Shown here: in pieces, positions 27,875 through 36,113 of the stretch | Position numbering within the stretch: the stretch's first letter is position 1 | How the letters are laid out: every line of letters starts with the position of its first letter | NCBI GenBank assembly: GCA_022824405.1 | Contig: JAJDZZ010000075.1 | Span: 19,724 to 83,723 of the forward strand | Source: Opitutales bacterium | GTDB taxonomy: Bacteria > Verrucomicrobiota > Verrucomicrobiia > Opitutales > UBA2995 | Reading direction: 5' to 3' | Length of the DNA: 64,000 bases | Notes under the pieces: model-generated | The model's database searches: none | Told to the model about the DNA's origin: nothing | The model's input: only the letters and a program-made list of their open reading frames with translations | Position numbers and translations under genes: made by a program

Positions 27875-27892
27875 CTTTCCCCTTGGGGAAAG
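27875..27892. promoter_or_regulatory. palindrome in the rpsA leader
   Basis: CTTTCCCC and GGGGAAAG are separated by two bases, 20 bases upstream of the rpsA start. On the rpsA transcript this would form an 8-bp stem near the start codon and could serve in translational control; S1 is known to repress its own translation in E. coli through leader structure. The role here is inference. Confidence 0.35.
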
Positions 27893-28054
27893 GCATTTAT
27901 AATTAGTTAATGGTCAATAATTTATGGATTACCCTGCCGCCACCTGATCGATGGGTGGGCAGGGCGGAAAAGGACATCAGCATGGCAGGCAAAGTGCCAG
28001 TTTCAAGAATTTTATTGGCGATTACCCGTCCTTGCCAGACCTGCCGCTTCCCCG

Positions 28055-28945
28055 TCAGTATACCACCTTGTTGAGTGGGTATTCGATGATGCCTTCGGCT
28101 CCGATGTCCTTGAGAGCCGGGATAATTTCGCGAACCACCGTTTCGTCGATAATGGTCTCGACCGCCACCCATTGTTCGTCCCCCAGGGCGGAAATGGTGG
28201 GATTGCGCAGGGCCGGCAATTCGGCCAGGAGACGTTCCAGATGGTCTTTTCGTATATTCAGCTTCAGCCCCACCTTGCCGGTGGCCTCCAAGGCGGCTTG
28301 CAGAAGCAGGCTGATTTGTTCGATCTTTCGCCTTTTCTCCGGTTGGGCCCAACTGTCCTGGTTGGCGATCAATTTGGTATTGGTTTCCAGGATGGTATCC
28401 ACCACCCGCAATTTGTTGGCCCGAAGGGAACTGCCCGTTTCCGTCAGGTCGACGATCGCATCCACCAGGTCGGGCGCCTTGACTTCGGTCGCTCCCCAGG
28501 AAAACTCGATGTTCGGCCCTATCCCCTTTTCCTCAAAATACTGGCGGGTGATATTGACCACCTCGGTAGCCACAAATTTTCCCTCCAGGTCCTCCGGCTT
28601 TCTTATGGGGGAACCCTCGGGAACGGCCAGCACCCACCGCGACTTCCTGCTCGAAGCCCTGCTGTAGATCAAATCGCACACTTCCACCACGTCCGATCTG
28701 TTTTCCACCACCCAATCCCAACCGGTCAGACCGCAGTCGAAAAACCCATGTTCCACGTAGCGGCTGATTTCCTGAGCCCGCACAAACCGGCCGTCCAGTT
28801 CCGGGTCATCCAGCACCGGACGATAGGACCGCGAGCTTTTGGCGATGCTGAACCCAGCCTTGGCAAAAAGCGCTATAGTGGATGCTTCCAGGCTGCCCTT
28901 GGGCAGTCCCAGCATGAGCAATGGCGATTTCATGGCAGTAATCAA
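28055..28945 (-). CDS. hisG: ATP phosphoribosyltransferase, long form
   Basis: First enzyme of histidine synthesis, joining ATP and PRPP. Of 296 residues, the catalytic part includes LGLPKGSLEASTIALFAKAG, FDCGLTGWDWV and the PRPP-binding DLVDAIVDLTETGSSLRANKL. The C-terminal ACT-like domain, which binds histidine for feedback, covers about 215-296, so this is the HisG-L type that works without HisZ. A start at ATG 28933 (KSPLLMLGLPKGS) is possible and may be the better one. No other his genes are close. Confidence 0.95.
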   Translation of the reverse strand: MITAMKSPLLMLGLPKGSLEASTIALFAKAGFSIAKSSRSYRPVLDDPELDGRFVRAQEISRYVEHGFFDCGLTGWDWVVENRSDVVEVCDLIYSRASSRKSRWVLAVPEGSPIRKPEDLEGKFVATEVVNITRQYFEEKGIGPNIEFSWGATEVKAPDLVDAIVDLTETGSSLRANKLRVVDTILETNTKLIANQDSWAQPEKRRKIEQISLLLQAALEATGKVGLKLNIRKDHLERLLAELPALRNPTISALGDEQWVAVETIIDETVVREIIPALKDIGAEGIIEYPLNKVVY

Positions 28946-29104
28946 ACCGACATTGCTACCCGATCACGGAGCCACAACAAAAAAATTATCTCGGCCGAGG
29001 CGAAAATCAGAGCATTTCAACGCTTTCTTCTCCTCTTGGCCGGGGAGATATTGCAGCGTCATCAGGGGCTCCGGGCAATGGGACGCAGCGGGCTAGGCCG
29101 GGAG

Positions 29105-29458
29105 CTAGGCCGGAACAGACTTGGGGTTCGGCCCGTACTGATTCTCACCGTCTTGACTATCCAACACCGCAAAAACCAGGATAACAATTGTCCCGACGAT
29201 GGGTACCAATATTAGGAGCACCCACCATCCGCTGCGGCCGGTATCGTGTAGCCTCCTGAACAACACGGCGAAACTTGGAATAAAAACGGCCAGCCCGTAG
29301 AGAAGCCCGAGAAAGGGCGCAATGCCAGCCAATCCTTCGATCAAGCTCAACAGAATCGAGATAATGCTACTGAAGAGAACGAAAAACCAATATTCCCTCC
29401 GTCTTGCCCGACCCCTGAACACCGCATATTTCTTTAAGACCTCAATATACCACTTCAT
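29105..29458 (-). CDS. DUF805 domain membrane protein
   Basis: A 117-residue inner-membrane protein of the DUF805 family. It begins with the family block MKWYIEVLKKYAVFRGRARR and has REYWFF before the first helix. About four membrane helices follow (roughly 24-48, 50-65, 78-100), with the FRRLHDTGRSGWW motif between them and a short polar tail. The function of DUF805 proteins is not known. It stands alone, divergent from the pilus operon. Confidence 0.85.
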   Translation of the reverse strand: MKWYIEVLKKYAVFRGRARRREYWFFVLFSSIISILLSLIEGLAGIAPFLGLLYGLAVFIPSFAVLFRRLHDTGRSGWWVLLILVPIVGTIVILVFAVLDSQDGENQYGPNPKSVPA

Positions 29459-29728
29459 GTTATTTCCTCCATATTTCCGTTATATCGCCTGGAGCGACCA
29501 TTGAATTTTGAGGCCTATGCCAGAGCAAGGATCGCCCACAAATTGTGCAACCATGGGCTATCGATCCGTCAGGTCAAATCCGAATATCCTGACCGAAACT
29601 TCGGAATTTGGGTTTCCGGAGAAAATTACTTGTTATCGGGGAATCTCTGCTCAACCCTGAAGAGTTCCGCAATTCATGGTGTTCCCATCCCTAGTCAACC
29701 GCCCATTCCCGTCGCGTCCGCCCCGGTC

Positions 29729-31357
29729 ATGACGGAGCAAAGCGTTCTGGCTTTGGGAGCGAGCCACGTTTCCATAGCTCAGTTTTATCTTGGTCGTAGC
29801 GACGGGCTGGTTCTAAACCGCGCCATTCGTCGAACATTGGATTCCGATCCTGAAAAAAGGGACGGGTGGTTATCCGCCGTGGGGGACGAATTGACCGGGA
29901 TGCGGTCCCGGTTTCCCCTCAGTAGCGTTGGAGGCCTGGTCCTCCCGGAATGGGGTGTGCTGACAAAGCATTTGAGGGTTACGCGCATTGAAGGGGATGG
30001 GCAAAGAGAAGTGGTTCGTTTCGAAGCGGAACAGGCCTTCCCCAACGGATTGGAGGGGTTTCATTGGGCCTATGGCGTATTACATGACGACGGGGTCGAA
30101 CGCGATGTTTTGGTGCACATGGTGGAGAGGGATTTCCTCGATAAACTGCTCGAAATGCTTCGCTCTTTCGAAATCCGGCCTCGCTTTATCGACGCGTTCG
30201 TGTCAGCCCACCTCAATGCCTATGCTTACAACTATGGCGGGGACACGATCCGGACCCTGCTGCTCGATGTTGGGGCGAGGTCGGTATCGCTTTCCGTGGC
30301 AGGGGGTAATGGGGCGCCCTTCCTGAGAAGCCTGAGTTTTGGGGGCAGTCAAATTACCCAGGCCCTCGCGACCGGGCTCGGCCGGAGTTTCGCGGAAGCC
30401 GAAAAGCTCAAAATTCAATGGCTGGAAAATCCTGCTGAGGACCCGGCCCATCTGGCTCTGCTCAACCGGGCCTCGGAAGGATTCGTAAGGCGCCTGCTGA
30501 ATGAGGTCCAGCGTTCCCTGGCGCTTTATCGACGACACCATCAGGCGGGAAATCCCGCGAGAGTCCTATTGTCGGGAATGGTCGGCCTCCTGCCGGAACT
30601 GGCGGATCGCCTTGAGCGGAAAACGGGCATTCCCGTTACCCTCTACGATCCTTTTAAAAACCTCTCCCTGGGGGACGGGGTTGCTCCGGGCAGCGCCGCC
30701 AAATGGGCCCCTTCGCTTCCCGGGCGGGTGGGAGTGGCGGCCCGCCTTGTCGGGGCTTCCCCCGTCGACATCGATTTGTTGCCGGAGGCCCATTCCTCGG
30801 GCTTGGCCTTTTCCGAGAAAAAACCGTGGCTGAAAGCGGCTGCGGGATTATTTCTGGGGGCCGGGATTCTCATCGGGTTAAAGTTCCAGGGCCAAGCCTG
30901 GAACCTGAAGCGGGAAATAGATCGGGCGGGCATTCAGGTCGACGCCATGGAAGCCTCGGCCCGGGAAGTCCGGGCTGCCCACGAGAAATTCAACGCCTTG
31001 AAGTCTCGCCAGGTCAGCCAGGCCGGGCTTCGCCACGAACGCATTTGGCATGTATCGTTATTGGCGGACCTTCAGGAACGGCTCAATCGGGTGCAGAACG
31101 TATGGCTGGAGTCCTTCCGCGCCGTCTCGGACGATGCGGGCGACCGGCAGTTGCGCATGACGGGCAGTTTGTTGGATCGACAAAACCCCCTGTCCGTTGT
31201 CAGTTCGGATTCCCGCAGGCAAGTGGAATCCCTGTTGTCTTCCTTCGAGGACTTACCCTTCATCGCGACGGTCGGGGACCGTCGATTCGACACCTCGCGG
31301 CCTGGAATACTGAAGTTTGACGTATCGCTGACCCTGGAGCCCGAAAGGCCATATTGA
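29729..31357 (+). CDS. PilM-like protein fused to a PilN-like membrane domain (Amuc_1101 type)
   Basis: First gene of a pilus/secretin operon. Residues 1 to about 350 form an actin-like PilM fold, with the nucleotide-site strand TLLLDVGARSVSLSVA and the following FGGSQITQALATGLG. After a linker, one membrane helix (about 364-382, AAAGLFLGAGILIGLKF) leads to a coiled coil and an extracytoplasmic PilN-like domain. This makes it similar in layout to GspL of type II secretion. The frame is open upstream to 29501, but that part looks non-coding; ATG 29729 gives 542 residues and begins near the first conserved strand. No clear ribosome binding site. Called from gene order and fold features. Confidence 0.78.
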   Translation: MTEQSVLALGASHVSIAQFYLGRSDGLVLNRAIRRTLDSDPEKRDGWLSAVGDELTGMRSRFPLSSVGGLVLPEWGVLTKHLRVTRIEGDGQREVVRFEAEQAFPNGLEGFHWAYGVLHDDGVERDVLVHMVERDFLDKLLEMLRSFEIRPRFIDAFVSAHLNAYAYNYGGDTIRTLLLDVGARSVSLSVAGGNGAPFLRSLSFGGSQITQALATGLGRSFAEAEKLKIQWLENPAEDPAHLALLNRASEGFVRRLLNEVQRSLALYRRHHQAGNPARVLLSGMVGLLPELADRLERKTGIPVTLYDPFKNLSLGDGVAPGSAAKWAPSLPGRVGVAARLVGASPVDIDLLPEAHSSGLAFSEKKPWLKAAAGLFLGAGILIGLKFQGQAWNLKREIDRAGIQVDAMEASAREVRAAHEKFNALKSRQVSQAGLRHERIWHVSLLADLQERLNRVQNVWLESFRAVSDDAGDRQLRMTGSLLDRQNPLSVVSSDSRRQVESLLSSFEDLPFIATVGDRRFDTSRPGILKFDVSLTLEPERPY

Positions 31358-31363
31358 CCGGTA

Positions 31364-32317
31364 ATGCCCAATTTTTCCGATAATCCTGCCAGGAAGTCTC
31401 TTCTCCTTTTCGCCCTTCTCGCCCTTCCCCTGTTGGGGTTTGTGTTGTGGAGCGGAATGCGCCGGAACGAACAGTTGGCCGAACTGGAGGATATCTATCG
31501 ACGCATGGCCTGGGCCCAGTCCGGGCCCCTTTCATCGGATCCCGAAACATTGGCTGCCCTCAATCAAACCATAGCCGCCCTGGAGGAGAGATTGCTCCTG
31601 CGGGAAAGGGATCTTTTTCAAGAAATTCCAGGTGTATCGAGCACAGAAGTATCCGGTACCCCAACGGCTGCATTTTTCGAATTGGCCGGTTTTATCGAGA
31701 GCGCCTATGCCAAATTGGAGGCCAACGGTATCGGCTTTGAGCCTGGCGAACGGTTCGGGTTTTCCCAGTTTACCCATCAGGGTCCGGAAGAAAATATTCT
31801 GGATGCCGTAATGGAACAAAAAATAGTAGCGCAGTATTTGATAGACCGAATGGTCGCGGCCAAACCGGCCCGGCTGACGGAAATGAAACGTGAGTGGATT
31901 GCCCCGGCAAGTGAGCCCCGGCAATCCGGGCTCAGGCAAGCAGCGGGCAGCCAAGCTGCCCAAGCCCCTTCCACGGAGGACACGATTGCGCAACGAAAGG
32001 ACCGCCCCGGATATGTGGGCTACGTCTTCGAGATCGGGTTTGAGGGGTACTCCGAGGCATTGCGGCAATTTTTAACCGGACTGTTGACCGCTCCCGTCCC
32101 CATCCTGGTCAATGCCCTGAGGGTTGACCCGCTCGATCGCTACGCGGAACCGGATGTCTCGGACGTGGATGCGATTCCCCACAATCCATTCGAGCTCTTG
32201 AGTGCGGCGCAGAATGATCCCGAGGAGGAAAATCCCGTGCCCATTATTCAAAGCAACCTATCTTCCTTTACCGTTACCTTGGAAACAATTCTTCGAAGGC
32301 GGGATCAGGACCAATAG
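31364..32317 (+). CDS. Amuc_1100-like pilus protein (PilO-like)
   Basis: A 317-residue bitopic protein: one N-terminal membrane helix (about 12-30, SLLLFALLALPLLGFVLW), then a coiled coil (34-85) and a periplasmic alpha/beta domain. Amuc_1100 of Akkermansia, a surface-exposed protein of similar length encoded in the same relative position, is the model; it is thought to be a pilus-associated PilO-like component. A low-complexity Gln/Ala/Ser linker at about 178-208 interrupts the domain. The gene follows the PilM-like gene by 6 bases and is followed one base later by the next gene, so the four are one operon. Confidence 0.75.
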   Translation: MPNFSDNPARKSLLLFALLALPLLGFVLWSGMRRNEQLAELEDIYRRMAWAQSGPLSSDPETLAALNQTIAALEERLLLRERDLFQEIPGVSSTEVSGTPTAAFFELAGFIESAYAKLEANGIGFEPGERFGFSQFTHQGPEENILDAVMEQKIVAQYLIDRMVAAKPARLTEMKREWIAPASEPRQSGLRQAAGSQAAQAPSTEDTIAQRKDRPGYVGYVFEIGFEGYSEALRQFLTGLLTAPVPILVNALRVDPLDRYAEPDVSDVDAIPHNPFELLSAAQNDPEEENPVPIIQSNLSSFTVTLETILRRRDQDQ

Positions 32318-32318
32318 G

Positions 32319-33194
32319 ATGAAGGGGTGGGAGAAAATCGCCTGTGGGATTGGCGGCGTCACCTTCCTCGCCGCCCTGGTTTGGGGGGCGCTGACCTTCA
32401 CCCATACCCCGGAAATACCCCTCGCCGAAAGCGCCGGAGAATTCGACCATGAACTCCCCCCATCCGGAGAGCTTTCCGAAACGGCGGAATGGGGGAAGCC
32501 TTCTCCCCAGGGGGGGCCAGACTGGATTTTCGATATTTTTACCCCTCCCGTCATATATTTTAACGAGACGACGGGGACCTTCGCGGTTACCCCTCCCTTC
32601 CAGGAAGAGACCGGGATGGCGGATGATTTCGAATTGCGCCTTCTCGGCATCAGGCGGGAACCCTACCGGTTTCAGTTGGTTGCATACGCCGGGAATCCGG
32701 GCCAATACGTCCTCACCCTGGAAAACCTTGAAACCGGAAAAGATGTTTTTTGCGCCCCCGGGGAAATCCTGGCCGAACACCAGATCCGGGTAGACGGTTT
32801 CATGGAAGCCCGGAAGGTCCCGTCCACATTGCGGGAAGGGAGGACCGAGGTGTTCGATCTGGTGGGCCAAGCGACCGTTACCGACCTGCGCAACGACCGG
32901 ACCTACGTTTTGCGCCATAGCAAGATCGCCTATCAGGACCAACCCAGCGGCGTTTTCTCCGATCCGGAAGGGACCCAAATCGTCCTCCGAAAGGGGCAGA
33001 GTTGGCGGTCTTCCCTGGCAAGTTACACGCTTTTGGGGATCCATGCGCGGGACCGTCAGGTAACGGTGGAAAAATCCTCGTTAGTTGGAGGTGACAATTT
33101 CCAAAAAATACTACAATCTCCTAATGACGATAATCCGTCCGACCTGACGATCCGCCATACCACTGGATCAGACTCATTGCCGGAGGTATTTTGA
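32319..33194 (+). CDS. Amuc_1099-like pilus-system protein
   Basis: A 291-residue protein with one N-terminal membrane helix (about 7-27, ACGIGGVTFLAALVWGALTF) and a periplasmic part, likely PilP-like in role: linking inner-membrane pilus proteins to the secretin. ATG 32319 comes one base after the upstream stop; the frame is open further upstream inside the preceding gene, but that would be a large overlap. No catalytic motif is seen. Assignment rests mainly on gene order (PilM-like, Amuc_1100-like, this gene, secretin). Confidence 0.7.
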   Translation: MKGWEKIACGIGGVTFLAALVWGALTFTHTPEIPLAESAGEFDHELPPSGELSETAEWGKPSPQGGPDWIFDIFTPPVIYFNETTGTFAVTPPFQEETGMADDFELRLLGIRREPYRFQLVAYAGNPGQYVLTLENLETGKDVFCAPGEILAEHQIRVDGFMEARKVPSTLREGRTEVFDLVGQATVTDLRNDRTYVLRHSKIAYQDQPSGVFSDPEGTQIVLRKGQSWRSSLASYTLLGIHARDRQVTVEKSSLVGGDNFQKILQSPNDDNPSDLTIRHTTGSDSLPEVF

Positions 33195-33206
33195 GACAGC
33201 TTGACC

Positions 33207-35747
33207 ATGAATTGTTTTGTTAGGACTTTAAAGCCACTTCTGGTTCCCGGGCTTTTGCTTGGGGGCCTGCTTACAGCTCCTGCCGCCAACGGCGCCCTGA
33301 CCTCCGAGGAAAAAATGGATCATTTTACCGAAGCTCTGGCTGCTCGGGACGCCGGGGAATATTACATCGCCCGACAGAAGCTCGAGATTTTGGCCCGGGA
33401 ATATCCCCTCGACTCCTTGGTCGAATCTACCCTCCGGGAAGTAAATGAACGGATAACCGCTTCCCAGGAGGCTGGCCGAACCGGCGTCACCGCTGCTCCG
33501 AGCGAGGCCGACAGCGAAATCGACTCCCTCATGCGCGATGAAATGGATCGGCAAACCCAGGCCCTGAATCGGGCGGAAAGAGCCGTGCTGGAAAGTGAGA
33601 GGATGATCCGGAGCGGGGATTACGGCCGTGCCCTCGGCGTCATTTACAGCGCCTTGAGAACCTTGCCGGATAATGTAACGACCCAATCGGTCCGGCATCG
33701 TTTGAACCGAAAGAAAGCGGATGCCTTGTTCGCCCAAGCCAGCGCTTTATTGAATAGCGGCAACAAGCAGGCGGCCTGGGAGAGTTTGGCCGCTCTGGCC
33801 GTCCTGGAAGGCAATTCCACGCGGTTTCAGCAGTTGAAGACCGCTTTCGACAACGACCGACCCCTCGACCCCTCCGTCCTTTCGGCCCCCCCCGCCGACG
33901 TCTCAGCGGCCCCAGGCAATACCCAATCCTCCCCAACGGTCGCCCATCGAGGAACCCCGGCCGTCCCTGCTTCATCCAGCCGAGACGAGTTCTTTGAAAT
34001 TGTCGGGGTGGATCCCGGCGCAAGATCCCGCCGTGACCTGCGCGGGGATATGATTTCCGAGGTGGAAAAATCCTGGAGCCGGCCCCAGGTGTTGGTCCAA
34101 TCTTCCTCGGCCTTGGCTCAGGAAGCCGATCCGGTGGTCATGTTGCAGAAGCTCAATTCCATTATCATCCCCTCCGTCAGTTACGGGGAAATGGAGTTGA
34201 GCCGGGTGGTTAATTCTCTCAACGAGCTTTCTCTGCGATTCGACACCGGACTCGAGGAAAAAGCGGTCAATATCGTGTTGATAGACCCCAATAAGGTGGA
34301 TCCGAAGATCAACATCACCCTGCGCAATTTGTCCTTGAAGCGAGTACTCGACTTCGTGGTGGATTCTGTGGGTTTCCAATACGACGTGGAAGTGGATGCC
34401 GTGGTCATTCGTCCGGGCGAGGGAGGAGCCGCCTCCAACCTGGAGACGGAATTTTTCCCGATTTCCCGTTCGACCTTCATTCGCATGACGGGTATCGGGG
34501 TCGGGGAGGACGTTGGGGTGGATGTGGACGATCCCTTTTTGCCGGTTTCCCCGGGCATTCCCGACGGAGGTGTGGATGAGGCCGGGGCGCTGCAGAACTT
34601 TCTCCAGCAGGCGGGGGTCGATTTCGTGGGCAATCCCGGCAGCAGTCTGGCTTATGACGGCTCGTCCATGATTGTGACCCAGACCAAGCGCAATCTGGAT
34701 CGGATTCGCAATATCCTGAACCGCTACGACGAAGTTCGGCAGGTGGAAATAGAGGCCAAGTTCCTCGAGGTGGCCCAAGGAGACTTGAACGAACTCGGGT
34801 TTGACTGGACCCTGACCCGCAGGAACCAAACCTATACTTCGTCCAATCGCTCCGTTACCGGTTCCTTTAATCGGGGTTCAAGCGATTCGAACATCATCAT
34901 AGACGGCCAGGCGGTAGACACGCTTTATCCTCCCCAAATCCCCGGGGAAAACGCGTTTGCCGCCGCGAGCGGTCCCTTGGGCGTGGTGACGAACGCCTTG
35001 GGGAATTTCGACGTGGTCGGCATGCTTCGCGCCCTGTCGCAAAAATCCGGTTCGGACCTGCTTAGCGCGCCAAAAGTAACCGTCCTCTCAGGGGATCTGG
35101 CTACCATAACGGTGGCCCAGGAACTCCGTTATCCGGAATCCTACAGCGATATCGAACCGGAAGTCGGTTCGGGGTCATCCCTTACCGGCGGCAGCAGCGG
35201 GTCGGCCGGAGTCATCATCGCCGCCGGCACACCGCAGGATTTTACCGTGCGAAACGTCGGCGTGGAACTCAGCGTAACCCCTCGGGTGGAAGAAGACGAT
35301 TACAGCATTACCCTGGATTTGTATCCCAAAGTGACGGAATTCGATGGATTCGTCGAGTATGGCGGTCCCAGCATCGCGATTTCCAGTGGGCGGCAGGTTT
35401 CCGTTCCTTCCGGGTTTTACCAGCCTATCTTTTCCGTGCGGGAAGTGAAGACCAGGGTTACGATCTGGGACGGGGCCACACTGGTAATGGGTGGTTTGAC
35501 ACGGGAGGAAGTGAGGGAGATAGACGACAAGGTTCCGTTTTTTGGGGATTTACCCTTGATCGGGCGGGTTTTTCGCTCCAAAGGCGAAACCATGCAAAAA
35601 AGAAACCTGCTCATATTCGTCACCGCCAACATGGTCAGTCCGGGAGGCTCCTTTAAGAATCAGCGCGCGGGAACCGTGCAACCAAACTCCACCTTTCAAA
35701 ATCCGTCCGTATCGACTCCCGGCGGATTGGAATTCCGGAACCCTTGA
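33207..35747 (+). CDS. type IV pilus outer-membrane secretin (Amuc_1098 / PilQ-like)
   Basis: Outer-membrane channel for a type IV pilus-like or secretion machine. From ATG 33207 there are 846 residues; a TTG two codons earlier is an alternative. A signal peptide covers about 1-29. A TPR-like helical N-terminal region (about 30-220) precedes N-domains near 280-520 and the secretin domain (about 545-810). That domain shows the GDLATITVAQELRYPES region, and ends in the hallmark VPFFGDLPLIGRVFRSKGE, followed by NLLIFVTANMV. A Ser/Gly-rich loop at about 655-668 lies inside the barrel part. Last gene of the four-gene set. Confidence 0.9.
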   Translation: MNCFVRTLKPLLVPGLLLGGLLTAPAANGALTSEEKMDHFTEALAARDAGEYYIARQKLEILAREYPLDSLVESTLREVNERITASQEAGRTGVTAAPSEADSEIDSLMRDEMDRQTQALNRAERAVLESERMIRSGDYGRALGVIYSALRTLPDNVTTQSVRHRLNRKKADALFAQASALLNSGNKQAAWESLAALAVLEGNSTRFQQLKTAFDNDRPLDPSVLSAPPADVSAAPGNTQSSPTVAHRGTPAVPASSSRDEFFEIVGVDPGARSRRDLRGDMISEVEKSWSRPQVLVQSSSALAQEADPVVMLQKLNSIIIPSVSYGEMELSRVVNSLNELSLRFDTGLEEKAVNIVLIDPNKVDPKINITLRNLSLKRVLDFVVDSVGFQYDVEVDAVVIRPGEGGAASNLETEFFPISRSTFIRMTGIGVGEDVGVDVDDPFLPVSPGIPDGGVDEAGALQNFLQQAGVDFVGNPGSSLAYDGSSMIVTQTKRNLDRIRNILNRYDEVRQVEIEAKFLEVAQGDLNELGFDWTLTRRNQTYTSSNRSVTGSFNRGSSDSNIIIDGQAVDTLYPPQIPGENAFAAASGPLGVVTNALGNFDVVGMLRALSQKSGSDLLSAPKVTVLSGDLATITVAQELRYPESYSDIEPEVGSGSSLTGGSSGSAGVIIAAGTPQDFTVRNVGVELSVTPRVEEDDYSITLDLYPKVTEFDGFVEYGGPSIAISSGRQVSVPSGFYQPIFSVREVKTRVTIWDGATLVMGGLTREEVREIDDKVPFFGDLPLIGRVFRSKGETMQKRNLLIFVTANMVSPGGSFKNQRAGTVQPNSTFQNPSVSTPGGLEFRNP

Positions 35748-35801
35748 CCCGCTTCGCCATTCCCCAATGCATTCCACCCATCCTAGTGTTTCGGTTTTAT
35801 T

Positions 35802-36113
35802 ATGAAGCGCTTCGTCTTCACCATCCTTCTGACCACTTTCATGCTGCTCTGCGTGGGCGCTTTGGGCATCATGACCATCGAACTCTACGAGACCCGCAAC
35901 CAACTGTCATACCTGCAAACCCGCCATGCCGAATACCAGGAACGCATCAAGGAAATTGAACAGGATCTGGCCGCCAAGGACGAATACCTGGACAAATTAT
36001 TGACCGATCCCGTATTCCTCGAACGAGTCGTGCGGGAAAGACTGGGTTACAGTAGACCCGAAGAATGGATTTACCGTTTTCCCCAGGAGGATGAGGAGGA
36101 AACCGGGGATTGA
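35802..36113 (+). CDS. FtsB/DivIC-like septum formation initiator
   Basis: A 103-residue bitopic cell-division protein: one N-terminal membrane helix (about 5-27, FVFTILLTTFMLLCVGALGI) followed by a coiled coil (about 30-65) and the family end block ERVVRERLGYSRPEEWIYRF. In bacteria of this type FtsB links FtsL and FtsQ in the divisome. The stop codon overlaps the start of the next gene by three bases, so the two are coupled. Confidence 0.88.
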   Translation: MKRFVFTILLTTFMLLCVGALGIMTIELYETRNQLSYLQTRHAEYQERIKEIEQDLAAKDEYLDKLLTDPVFLERVVRERLGYSRPEEWIYRFPQEDEEETGD

